In this document: one piece after another, positions 7,177 to 13,785 of the stretch
Layout of the letters: every line of letters starts with the position of its first letter
Position numbering within the stretch: position 1 is the first letter of the stretch
Source: F1-60-MAGs149 sp037133215
GTDB lineage: Bacteria; Actinomycetota; Thermoleophilia; Gaiellales; F1-60-MAGs149
Length of the DNA: 13,785 bases
Reading direction: 5' to 3'
NCBI GenBank assembly: GCA_037133215.1
Contig: JBAXOM010000054.1
Span: forward strand, 1-13,785
Position numbers and translations under genes: made by a program
Notes under the pieces: model-generated
What the model was told of the DNA's origin: nothing
What the model saw: only the letters and a program-made list of their open reading frames with translations
Databases searched by the model: none

Positions 7177-8276
7177 GGCTTCTCCATCTGGGTTTGTTGT
7201 GTCTCGCTGAAGGCAGTGGCTGCAGTCGATGACGGTGCGGCGATGCCACCGTTCTTCCGGAAGCGCAGCCACTTCGGCAACGACGATCGCATTCCGCCGA
7301 TGTTGGCGATGCCAACGGCTGAGATCAGCACGACGCCGTCGAATACCTTGGGGGCCCATTGCGGCGCGCCGGTCAGGCTGATGCCGTACCCGCCGGTAGC
7401 GATCAGCATGACCGCGAACACTGTCCCCCAAGCGTTGAACCGCCCGTTGCGGAACTGGGTCGCTCCGAGGAACGCGCCGGCAAACGCGGTGAGAAGATAC
7501 GGGTCACCGGCGCCAGGAGTGCCCGACGCAACACGCGCTGTCAGAGCGATACCACCGATTGAAGCGATCACTGCAGACACCATCAACGCGCCGACCCGCA
7601 GTTTCTGAGTACGCACCCCTGCCAGAAGAGCGGCGTCTGCGTCGAAGCCAATCGCGTACCACTGTCGCCCGGTCTTGGTCTGCTCCATCAGGTAGCCGAT
7701 CACCACCATGGCGCCGAGAAGGTAGAGCACGGGCATCGTGATGCCCCCGAAATTACGCAAGGCGATGTTCCGTTGGAACGAGCCGCTCACCGCAGCGGAC
7801 GTGATCGTTTTGTTGCTCGTCACGCCGACTGCGAGCGCACCAAGGATTGCGCTCGTGCCTAAGGTGCCGATGAACGAATCAACGCGCAACGCGACAACAA
7901 CGAAGGCGTTGAACAGACCAACTAAACAAGCGACAAGAAGCGTGATCGCGATCGCCAACGGATAAGGAACACCGTGCTTGGAGATGAGCACGGCGACGAC
8001 CACGCTGGACAAGCTGGCCTGCGCGCCGACAGACAAGTCATAGACGCCAGCGGACAGCGGCACGATCAAGCTCAGCGCAAGAAGTCCGCCGACCGCATAC
8101 TGGTTGAGGATCGTTTTCACCGCACGCGCTGTGAGGAACGTGTCGGGCTCAATGATCCCGAACAGAACGACAATCGCGATCAGCAGGTAGATCCCACCTG
8201 CCTTACGAAGCAGTTGGGGCAGCGACGAACGCTTCGTCTGTGGCGTTGACGAGTTCACGGTTGCGATGTCAGTCAT
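7173..8276 (-). CDS. ABC transporter permease, RbsC/ribose-type
   Basis: 367 residues, inner-membrane permease of the sugar-type importer family (BPD_transp_2), normally working as a homodimer with one double-NBD ATPase. Seen: a short hydrophilic N-terminus, then about 8-10 hydrophobic segments (for example 28-44, 60-78, 88-100, 106-130, 135-152, 181-196, 227-247, 283-300, 312-328), the family motif YDLSVGAQASLSS at 79-91, and the cytoplasmic coupling loop around GRQWYAIGFDADAALLAGVRT at 203-223. The last 35 or so residues are a charged, low-complexity tail. ATG at 8276 overlaps the ATPase stop by 8 bases and its own stop overlaps the P450 start, so ATPase, permease and P450 form one tightly packed transcript. 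Sugar-type permeases also carry non-sugars such as autoinducer-2 and nucleosides, so the substrate class is open. Confidence 0.93.
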   Translation of the reverse strand: MTDIATVNSSTPQTKRSSLPQLLRKAGGIYLLIAIVVLFGIIEPDTFLTARAVKTILNQYAVGGLLALSLIVPLSAGVYDLSVGAQASLSSVVVAVLISKHGVPYPLAIAITLLVACLVGLFNAFVVVALRVDSFIGTLGTSAILGALAVGVTSNKTITSAAVSGSFQRNIALRNFGGITMPVLYLLGAMVVIGYLMEQTKTGRQWYAIGFDADAALLAGVRTQKLRVGALMVSAVIASIGGIALTARVASGTPGAGDPYLLTAFAGAFLGATQFRNGRFNAWGTVFAVMLIATGGYGISLTGAPQWAPKVFDGVVLISAVGIANIGGMRSSLPKWLRFRKNGGIAAPSSTAATAFSETQQTQMEKP

Positions 8277-9849
8277 TGGTTACGGATCCAGTCGGGTCGT
8301 GGTTGATCGCCGTGAGCAGATCGCTCTTGGTGATGCGATGGCGAGGCAAGACGTCGGTAATCACTCCGTCTCGGAGTACAAGAACGCGATCGCAAAGGCT
8401 GATCAGATCTTCGATGTCGGATGAAGCGATCAGGAACGAGACGTCGCCGGCAGCCTGCTCGCGGATCAGTTGATAGATGGCATTGCGGGCGCCGATGTCA
8501 ACTCCAGCGGTCGGCTCATCGAGCACGAGGACAGTCGGGTTCTGATTGAGTGCAGTTGCGATGAGAACCTTTTGCTGGTTGCCGCCACTGAGGAGTGCGA
8601 ACTCGCACTCAACATCCTTCGGGGCGATGTCGAGTTCATCGATCCACTTCGTCGAAGCGTTGCGTTCAGCAGTTCGCTGCAGCCGCGTGCTGCGGCGATA
8701 ACGCGCTAGGACGGGCAACGTGATGTTCTCGCGCACGCTGAACCGTCGAACGGCGGCGTCTCTACGAGTGTTTCCGAGCGCAAGGATGACGCCGCAGCGG
8801 CGCATCTCCACAGCGTCAAGCGCGCCAGCGAACTCGGCCGCGTCTGTGGATGAACCGGGGGGAGCCCCAATCAACAGCTGGTCGACCACCGTCTCCTCAA
8901 CTGCAGCCGCGGCAGTCGGCAGGTCTTCGCGTCCCGACCCCGCCAAGCCGGCCACACCAAGGATCTCGCCTCGCGCAATCTCAAACGAGATTCCTGCGAT
9001 CGTGGCGGTGCGAAGGTTCTCTACGCGATACGCAACCTCGTTGCCGTCAGCGACTGGCCCATCGCCCCGCTCGTGGGCGACATGGCCTTCCGTGCCGGTG
9101 AGGATAGAGACAAGTTCTCGACGCTGTAGCCCCGCCATTGCGTAGGTCCCTATCAAGCGACCGTCGCGAAGCACAGTGGCGCGCGTGGCGAGCATCTCGA
9201 TCTCGTCAAGTCGATGAGACACGTAGATCAAGCCAACGTTCTGGTTGGCGATCTCGCGGATCAGATCGAAGAGGTGATCTACTTCGGCAGGCGGCAGAGC
9301 CGCCGTCGGCTCGTCGAGCACCAAGAAGCGCATTGCTCCGCTGCGGTCGTCAAGGGCCCGTGCGATAGCGACTGCGGTCCGCTCCACGGCCCGGCATTCG
9401 TCGAGCGGTTTATGTAGATCGAAGTCGAAGCCGAGCCGCGTCATCAATGTCTCGGCCATCATCGTCTGTGCATCCCAGTCGATGCGACGACCGCTCTTGA
9501 GCGTGTACCCGCCAAGACCGATGTTCTCGACGGCGCTAAAGCGGCCGACAAGCCCAAGGTTCTGATGGACAAACCGCAGTCCCGCCCGGAGGCTCTCTTG
9601 CGGAGCGCCGAACATGAGCGGCTCACCCGCAACGAAGACTTCGCCGCCGGCATCCGGCTGATGAAACCCAGCAATGATCTTGATCAGCGTGGACTTGCCC
9701 GAGCCGTTGTGCCCGAGCAGTGCATGGATCTCGCCGGGGTGCACGTCGAGACTTACCGAATCAAGTGCCCGCTGGCCGGGGAAGGTCTTGGAAAGATTTC
9801 GAATCGAGAGGTCACCGTGCTCGACGCGGCGATTCGCCGCGTCGAGCAC
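8269..9849 (-). CDS. Sugar-type ABC transporter ATPase with two NBDs (RbsA/MglA-like)
   Basis: 526 residues from the GTG at 9849 (numbering below is from there); the family is about 500. NBD1: Walker A GHNGSGKST at 46-54, Q-loop VHQN, Walker B FLVLDEPTAAL near 175-185, H-loop His212. NBD2: Walker A position reads GLAGSGRED (no GKS/T), signature LSGGNQQK at 420-427, Walker B VLVLDEPTAG near 440-449. NBD1's signature is degenerate (LDECRAVERTAVAIARAL in place of LS...QQ). So the composite site made by NBD1 Walker A and NBD2 signature is canonical and the other is degenerate, as is usual for this family. Start: GTG 9849 has GAGG 5 bases upstream; GTG 9876, overlapping the upstream gene by 13 bases, is also possible. 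A 35-base palindrome covers the first codons. Confidence 0.93.
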   Translation of the reverse strand: MLDAANRRVEHGDLSIRNLSKTFPGQRALDSVSLDVHPGEIHALLGHNGSGKSTLIKIIAGFHQPDAGGEVFVAGEPLMFGAPQESLRAGLRFVHQNLGLVGRFSAVENIGLGGYTLKSGRRIDWDAQTMMAETLMTRLGFDFDLHKPLDECRAVERTAVAIARALDDRSGAMRFLVLDEPTAALPPAEVDHLFDLIREIANQNVGLIYVSHRLDEIEMLATRATVLRDGRLIGTYAMAGLQRRELVSILTGTEGHVAHERGDGPVADGNEVAYRVENLRTATIAGISFEIARGEILGVAGLAGSGREDLPTAAAAVEETVVDQLLIGAPPGSSTDAAEFAGALDAVEMRRCGVILALGNTRRDAAVRRFSVRENITLPVLARYRRSTRLQRTAERNASTKWIDELDIAPKDVECEFALLSGGNQQKVLIATALNQNPTVLVLDEPTAGVDIGARNAIYQLIREQAAGDVSFLIASSDIEDLISLCDRVLVLRDGVITDVLPRHRITKSDLLTAINHDPTGSVTND

Positions 9850-9850
9850 G
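9816..9850. repeat. 35-base near-perfect palindrome over the ABC ATPase start codon
   Basis: Arms 9816-9832 and 9834-9850 are perfectly complementary over 17 bp around a single T at 9833. In mRNA it would form a very stable GC-rich stem that includes the GTG at 9849, 14 bases after the binding-protein stop codon. Intercistronic hairpins after binding-protein genes are known to protect upstream mRNA or damp downstream expression (for example malE-malF); here it would also occlude the start codon of the next gene. Confidence 0.8.
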
Positions 9851-9863
9851 CCTGCCTCGGGGC

Positions 9864-11036
9864 TTACACGCCCCACAGTGCCTTGTATTCGGCCTGATAA
9901 TCCTCGACCAATGGGTACGGGTCGACGAATCCGTCAACCGTGGCCTTGGTGACGATCCAGCCGTTCGACGGCGCGTTCGCCGTTGCTGCATAGTCAACGC
10001 CTGCGAAGAAACGCACGAGCACGTCGGCGATCTGCCACATTGCGTTCACGTTCTCGAGAATCGTCGCGGCCTTGAGCGGACCATCGGCCTTGAGGTCTTC
10101 GGCGAGCGCCGGGTTGAGGTCATTGGTCATCACCCTGACCTGATCCGAGAGGCCGGCGCCGGCGAGGGCGCTGTTCAGACCGGTGATCATGTCGCTGACT
10201 GCGGCTACGACATAGTTCACGTCGGCGTGCGCTTGGAGGTACGCGATAATCTGCGTGTTGAGTGCGTCACCGAAGTCGGTGGGGAGCGCATCGAGCGTGT
10301 CGAGCGTGCAACCCGCACAGACCTTCTCGTACTCGGCCTTGAAACCGTCAGCGCGGAGGCCGACCACTGGGAACGCCGATGTGCTTACGTACAGGGTGTT
10401 GGCTGCGCCCTTGCTGTCGGTGGTGACCCAGTCGGCCTGAAGTGCACCGTTCGGTCCATACGCCGACGTGCCTTGGATTACGGCGATCACGCCGTTACCT
10501 GGCTCATCGGTGACGTTCAGCAGCACTACGGGAATCTTCGCCGCTTCAAGTGCCTTGAGGGAGTCCGCAAAAACGACCTCGGGGAACCCGCTGCCGATCA
10601 CTGCGTCGTGCTTGTTGGCAACCGCGAGCTGCCAAGCGTTGGCGATGGTCTCTGGAGTAATGCCGCCGTCGATGATGTTGAGCGTCCAGCCCAATGCATC
10701 AGTGGCTTCCTGCAGCGCCCCGCCGAGTTGCGTACAGGCCGGAATCGAGCACTGAACCCAGTCGATGGTCTTGCCTGTAGGGGCCGGCACACCAAGCGGT
10801 GCAGTGACCTCAATTTGGGTCGGACGAGCGAACGCCTTTTCCACTGCAGCAGCAGCGGCAGCAGCTGCGGAGTCGACCGTACTGCCGCCCGTGGTTCCTG
10901 GAACTTCGGTCACGGCCGTGGTGTCTGCTGGCGCTGGCGCCGACGTGTCGGGCTTGGAATCGCTGCCACATGCAGCAAGGCTTCCAGCCACGATGAGTGC
11001 GCAGACAGCCTTGCGGCTGATGCGATTGAATTTCAT
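9864..11036 (-). CDS. Lipoprotein substrate-binding protein of the sugar-type ABC transporter
   Basis: 390 residues. Lipoprotein signal: positively charged start, hydrophobic stretch 10-22 and lipobox LAAC with the lipidated Cys23. A Thr/Ala/Pro-rich linker with an eight-alanine run follows (about 30-66), then a two-lobed periplasmic-binding-protein fold (Peripla_BP_4, RbsB/LsrB-like) to the end. It would sit outside the membrane, tethered by its lipid, and deliver ligand to the permease. Cys96/Cys101 and Cys240/Cys243 form two close pairs that could be disulfides outside the cell, unusual for the family. ATG at 11036 has GGGGG 5 bases upstream; the frame stays open about 70 codons further but lacks a signal peptide there. 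It is first in the operon SBP-ATPase-permease-P450, with a structured leader and dyad sites C and D upstream. Ligand is not predictable. Confidence 0.94.
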   Translation of the reverse strand: MKFNRISRKAVCALIVAGSLAACGSDSKPDTSAPAPADTTAVTEVPGTTGGSTVDSAAAAAAAAVEKAFARPTQIEVTAPLGVPAPTGKTIDWVQCSIPACTQLGGALQEATDALGWTLNIIDGGITPETIANAWQLAVANKHDAVIGSGFPEVVFADSLKALEAAKIPVVLLNVTDEPGNGVIAVIQGTSAYGPNGALQADWVTTDSKGAANTLYVSTSAFPVVGLRADGFKAEYEKVCAGCTLDTLDALPTDFGDALNTQIIAYLQAHADVNYVVAAVSDMITGLNSALAGAGLSDQVRVMTNDLNPALAEDLKADGPLKAATILENVNAMWQIADVLVRFFAGVDYAATANAPSNGWIVTKATVDGFVDPYPLVEDYQAEYKALWGV

Positions 11037-11045
11037 AATTTCCCC

Positions 11046-11058
11046 CTGTTGTTTAGAT
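11046..11058 (+). promoter_or_regulatory. Operator-like site C, beside the binding-protein ribosome-binding site
   Basis: CTGTTGTTTAGAT on the plus strand matches site A at 11 of 13 positions, including nine in a row (TTGTTTAGA), but faces the opposite way to site D and away from the gene. It abuts the GGGGG ribosome-binding sequence and is centred about 79 bases from site D. Its dyad symmetry is poor, so it could be an auxiliary operator or a chance match. Confidence 0.35.
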
Positions 11059-11123
11059 AGAAGTGCATCTAATGCCCGCAGCGGGCGGATATAAGCCCTG
11101 TCCCCGAAAGTGTGCACTTCTAT
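11053..11123 (-). promoter_or_regulatory. Structured 5' leader of the transporter-P450 operon
   Basis: An 11-bp perfect inverted repeat, ATAGAAGTGCA (11057-11067) and TGCACTTCTAT (11113-11123), encloses a GC hairpin, arms 11074-11079 and 11081-11086. A competing local hairpin, TTAGAT (11053-11058) with ATCTAA (11067-11072), shares bases with the long-range stem, so the two cannot form fully together. If transcription starts near 11124, as site D's -10 suggests, all of this lies in an 88-base untranslated leader. I recognise no known riboswitch. Confidence 0.5.
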
Positions 11124-11124
11124 T

Positions 11125-11139
11125 TTCCATACAATAGCA
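11125..11139 (-). promoter_or_regulatory. Operator-like site D and presumed -10 of the transporter-P450 operon
   Basis: Read toward the binding-protein gene it is TGCTATTGTATGGAA, matching site A at 11 of 13 core positions and containing the same TATTGT hexamer (11136-11131). Dyad symmetry is partial (three of five arm positions). No clear -35 is seen. It lies about 90 bases before the ATG at 11036 and about 145 bases after the acyl-CoA synthetase stop. Confidence 0.5.
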
Positions 11140-11282
11140 GAGAGTCTGCGCCCAGCTGGAGATGAACGCAACGATGCTTTGCTTGCCAACTTGAGGCGGC
11201 GTTCGGGGTGATCTAACCACAGAATCATCGCGACGGTGCTGCCCACGGCGCGACGAGATTCAGCGCTTCGAGCGTGAGCTCG

Positions 11283-12917
11283 TCACGTAGAACTAGCCCG
11301 CAACCGCAACTCACCCTTGGCGACTTTGCCACCCGACGACATGGGCAGCTCATCGAGAATCGTGAGTCGCTCCGGAAGCGAGTCCTTAGACATGCCCCGT
11401 TCGCGCAAGTAGGCGACCAACGCATCAAGCGTCAGCGACGAGCCTGGCTTCAACGTCACGTACAGGCCAACGCGTTCACCAAGAACCGCATCCGGGTCCG
11501 GCACCGCAGCAACAAGCGCGATCGATGGATGTGTCGCAACCTCGGCCTCGACCGCTGGGGCGCTGATGTTTTTGCCACCGCGAATAATGAAGTCTCCGAC
11601 ACGGCCGACGACTCGAAGGTACTGATCGTCATCGATCTCAACCATGTCACCCATCAGCATCCAGCCGTCGTCAGTAAACAACTCAGCGTTCGCAGCATCG
11701 TCATCCCAATACCCAAGCGAGGTGGCTGGCCCAATGCAGGCCGGCTGGCCGCGAGTGCCTTCATTTGGAATTCGCTCACGATGCGGATCCAGCATGATGA
11801 CGTTCATCTCAGGAATGATCCGCCCGGCCGTGCCAAACCTTGCCTCTCGGCTATCGCCAAGCGTTGTCCGGCTGAGCGCCCCGGTTTCGTTCGATCCATA
11901 GAACTGGAGCACTGACGCCCCGAACCGATCCTCGAACTCAGCTGCGCGGTCGTACGGAACCGCTTCGCCGCCCGTGAAGAGCACACGAAGCGACGACAGA
12001 TCGCGGTGAGCGCTGTCGGCTGCGTTCATCATCATGATGAACTGCGTTGTTACACATGAGAGCACCGTCACCCGTTGGCTCTCGATGTCGTCGAGCATTC
12101 GGGTGGGCGAGAAGCGCCGCATCAACCCAACTTGAGCGCCGAGATACGCGGGCGTGAAGTGCGAGGTCCACAAGCCAAACCCGAACGGCATCGGGACCGC
12201 GCTGTAGAAATTGTCGGCGGGCGTGAGGTCGGCGGCTGCTTGTGCAAGCTGGTGGAAATACCACCATCTGTTCTGATTGTGCATCACGCACTTCGGCATG
12301 CCCGTGGTCCCCGATGTTGAGTTCACGATCGACATGTCGTTTGGCCCAAACCGTCGCTCTTCAATCAGGTCACGTTTCGCTACGAGCGCATGCGGCTGAG
12401 AGTCGACCATGACTTGCGACAGGTCGTCAGCGACCACCACGTGATGATCGATGTGTAGGCCCTCATCGCGAAGGCGATCGACGATATCGACGGTGGGCGC
12501 GCCGTCGTGTTCGGCGCCCGACAAGAGAACTGTCGCGCCCGTGCGTCGGATGAGATGCGTGATCTCCTTCGCTCCGGCGCGCGCCCCGATGCCGACTGCA
12601 ACGACGCCAGCTTTTTCAGCGGCAAGGAACCCGATCTGGACGGTCGCTCCATCGGGCAACAAGACAGCAAGGCGATCGTTGCGCTGCAGCCCAAGATCGA
12701 GCAACGTCGTTGCCCAAGCGTCGCTCAGTTCATCGGCATCCGCCCAAGTCCACCGATCAACCCCTTCGACATACGCAGCGCCATTCGGCTTCGCGACGCG
12801 GTTGGCGCGGACGATGTCAACGAGCGATTCGGCTCGCCAATAACCGGCAGCCATGTAGGCCGCTTCACGATCGGCGTGCCCATTCCATCCACCGGGCGCT
12901 GAGCCGTCTCTCATCAT
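11283..12917 (-). CDS. AMP-dependent acyl-CoA synthetase/ligase
   Basis: 544 residues from the ATG at 12917; a TTG at 12938 would add seven. ANL-superfamily enzyme that activates a carboxylic acid to an acyl-adenylate and then its CoA thioester. Seen (ATG numbering): phosphate loop TSGTTGMPK at 201-209, FYGSNETG near 339-346, MGD at 422-424, hinge/core GRVGDFIIRGGKNIS at 438-452, and the C-terminal catalytic lysine K531 in MSSGGKVAKGEL. No strong ribosome-binding sequence precedes either start. It is upstream of the transporter operon on the same strand, but the 246-base gap contains the transporter promoter region, and no copy of the dyad motif is seen before it, so joint regulation is unproven. 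Substrate is unknown: fatty, alicyclic and aromatic acids are all possible. It may activate an acid product of the P450/aldolase pathway (inference). Confidence 0.92.
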   Translation of the reverse strand: MMRDGSAPGGWNGHADREAAYMAAGYWRAESLVDIVRANRVAKPNGAAYVEGVDRWTWADADELSDAWATTLLDLGLQRNDRLAVLLPDGATVQIGFLAAEKAGVVAVGIGARAGAKEITHLIRRTGATVLLSGAEHDGAPTVDIVDRLRDEGLHIDHHVVVADDLSQVMVDSQPHALVAKRDLIEERRFGPNDMSIVNSTSGTTGMPKCVMHNQNRWWYFHQLAQAAADLTPADNFYSAVPMPFGFGLWTSHFTPAYLGAQVGLMRRFSPTRMLDDIESQRVTVLSCVTTQFIMMMNAADSAHRDLSSLRVLFTGGEAVPYDRAAEFEDRFGASVLQFYGSNETGALSRTTLGDSREARFGTAGRIIPEMNVIMLDPHRERIPNEGTRGQPACIGPATSLGYWDDDAANAELFTDDGWMLMGDMVEIDDDQYLRVVGRVGDFIIRGGKNISAPAVEAEVATHPSIALVAAVPDPDAVLGERVGLYVTLKPGSSLTLDALVAYLRERGMSKDSLPERLTILDELPMSSGGKVAKGELRLRASST

Positions 12918-13014
12918 GGGCGGACACTCTACGGACAACCACTCGAGCCACCCGTGACCCTGCCGACGGAGTCAACTTGCCGATCCTGATTCGCGACCGA
13001 CCAAGCACCGGCGA

Positions 13015-13731
13015 TTACGACGCAGGCTTCAGCTGGCTGCGTAGATGGACAGCAATCGCTGCGACCCGTTGACTGTGCTCACCGGCGACGGAAACGTGGT
13101 CAGGCAGAGCCGTCGGCCAAAGGGAAGTGACTCCTTTGACGCGCTTTTGCTTCGTGATCCAGCCCCACTCGCCCCCAACAAAACAGAGCACGCCTCGAAT
13201 CGGAACGCTGGCGAACTCTTCACCAAGCGCGGTCCGCACTACATCGACCTGCCGAAGCACCCCGTCTACAAGCGCTGAGCGATCACGCCCGTTCACGTAC
13301 AAGCGCTCATCGATGCGGAACCGACGTCCCACGTCGCGGACCTCGATGGCACCTATGTACTTCTTCGCATCGATCACGAAGACTCCGGATGGTCCGACAA
13401 CGATGTGATCGATGTTGGCTCGGCTGCCCGGGACGAGTCGATCGTGCAGCACCTCAATTCCCGTAACGCTCGCAAGAACCTCCCCGACTCGAACCTCGCC
13501 CTCGGCGCCGATCTTCCACGCCGCGGTCGGCTGCGACTCGGGCCCGATCTGCGGAACCGGTGTCAGGGCCGCAGCGACCCGACCCAGAAAAGGCCGCTGC
13601 TCTTTGATCGATCGACGCCACGCCGCGTCCTCGACAACTCGTTGCTCCTTCTTCGCCAATTCGCGCGCCGATCGCTTCTCGTACTCGTGCGTGGCCGAGC
13701 CACCGGCAATGTCTTCGTGACGCTGCGTCAC
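13015..13731 (-). CDS. NERD (nuclease-related) domain protein
   Basis: 238 residues from the GTG at 13731 (GAGG 6 bases upstream). A charged helical N-terminus (about 15-48) precedes a NERD domain at about 72-190: KIGAEGEVRVGEVL with E77/E79, then DRLVPGSRANIDHIVVGPSGVFVIDAKKYIG, giving N106, D108, D121 and K123. The D108...D121-A-K123 arrangement fits a PD-(D/E)xK-like nuclease core, which is why the domain was named; most members have no demonstrated activity. No membrane segment or helicase domain is attached. The frame continues open 18 codons to the window's right edge but with no start codon there, so an upstream start outside the window cannot be excluded. In another frame a TGA at 13741-13739 may end a preceding gene. 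It shows no functional link to the catabolic genes. Confidence 0.82.
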   Translation of the reverse strand: MTQRHEDIAGGSATHEYEKRSARELAKKEQRVVEDAAWRRSIKEQRPFLGRVAAALTPVPQIGPESQPTAAWKIGAEGEVRVGEVLASVTGIEVLHDRLVPGSRANIDHIVVGPSGVFVIDAKKYIGAIEVRDVGRRFRIDERLYVNGRDRSALVDGVLRQVDVVRTALGEEFASVPIRGVLCFVGGEWGWITKQKRVKGVTSLWPTALPDHVSVAGEHSQRVAAIAVHLRSQLKPAS

Positions 13732-13785
13732 GTTGACCTCAGTCGTCCGTATCCCCGGCGAAGGCGGCGCAGATTCCTCGGACGA

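Noticed and set aside
7177..7431. 85-codon upstream extension of the P450 frame
   Set aside because: It lies wholly within the permease gene and is Arg-rich with no P450 similarity; the ATG at 7176 has a ribosome-binding sequence and the family's normal start.
10844..10872. GCN-type triplet repeat in the binding-protein gene
   Set aside because: It encodes the eight-alanine run in the linker after the lipid anchor, with mixed alanine codons; an ordinary flexible linker, not a microsatellite of note.
9720..11060. Long plus-strand open frame of 446 codons
   Set aside because: It is antisense to the binding-protein and ATPase genes, Arg/Val-rich, with no domain, and runs through their intergenic palindrome. 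A shadow frame.
11037..11246. 70-codon upstream extension of the binding-protein frame
   Set aside because: It would bury the lipoprotein signal peptide in the middle of the protein and translate through the AT-rich promoter and leader.
11273..11287. Small inverted repeat CGTGA/TCACG at the acyl-CoA synthetase stop codon
   Set aside because: Five base pairs with no T-tract; too weak to call a terminator.

Overview
The window looks like actinobacterial chromosome. It is GC-rich with a G/C-biased third codon position, it uses GTG starts, and it has a lipoprotein signal, FadR-type regulation and a ferredoxin-type bacterial P450. A member of the Acidimicrobiia or a relative is my guess, but nothing seen fixes the taxon. 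Eleven protein genes (two touching the window edges) fill it almost completely; no gap exceeds about 250 bases. I saw no rRNA, tRNA, CRISPR array, insertion sequence or origin.

Layout. (1) 1-4540, minus strand: a four-gene catabolic operon transcribed in the order class II aldolase/adducin protein, metal-dependent amidohydrolase (ACMSD/amidohydrolase_2 type), D-2-hydroxyacid dehydrogenase, YtcJ-type amidohydrolase (3' end beyond the left edge). (2) 4606-5376, plus strand: a divergently transcribed FadR-type GntR regulator, probably read from a leaderless mRNA. (3) 5485-5913, plus strand: a SnoaL/NTF2-like protein, convergent with (4) 5956-11036, minus strand: a transporter operon of lipoprotein substrate-binding protein, double-NBD sugar-type ABC ATPase and RbsC-like permease, with a cytochrome P450 coupled to the permease by an ATGA overlap. 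(5) 11283-12917, minus: an acyl-CoA synthetase. (6) 13015-13731, minus: a NERD-domain nuclease-like protein, apparently unrelated to the rest.

The most interesting signal is regulatory. A 13-base motif, CTATTRTNTRGAA, with a TCTA-n5-TAGA dyad at its best sites, lies upstream of the aldolase operon, the SnoaL-like gene and the transporter-P450 operon. At each of these it is oriented toward the gene and covers a plausible -10 hexamer. A fourth, reversed copy lies next to the ribosome-binding site of the binding protein. I infer that the FadR-type regulator encoded in the middle binds these sites, making the three units one regulon. The transporter leader also holds an 11-bp perfect long-range inverted repeat and a competing local hairpin, and a 35-base near-perfect palindrome overlaps the start of the ABC ATPase gene.

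Taken together the window reads as an import-and-oxidise catabolic module: a compound is captured by the lipoprotein, imported, hydroxylated by the coupled P450, perhaps rearranged by the SnoaL-like protein, and broken down by the aldolase/amidohydrolase/dehydrogenase set, with the CoA ligase possibly activating an acid. The substrate is unknown. No sugar kinase or isomerase is present, so despite the sugar-type transporter an ordinary sugar seems less likely than a hydrophobic or aromatic compound, a glycoside or a terpenoid.
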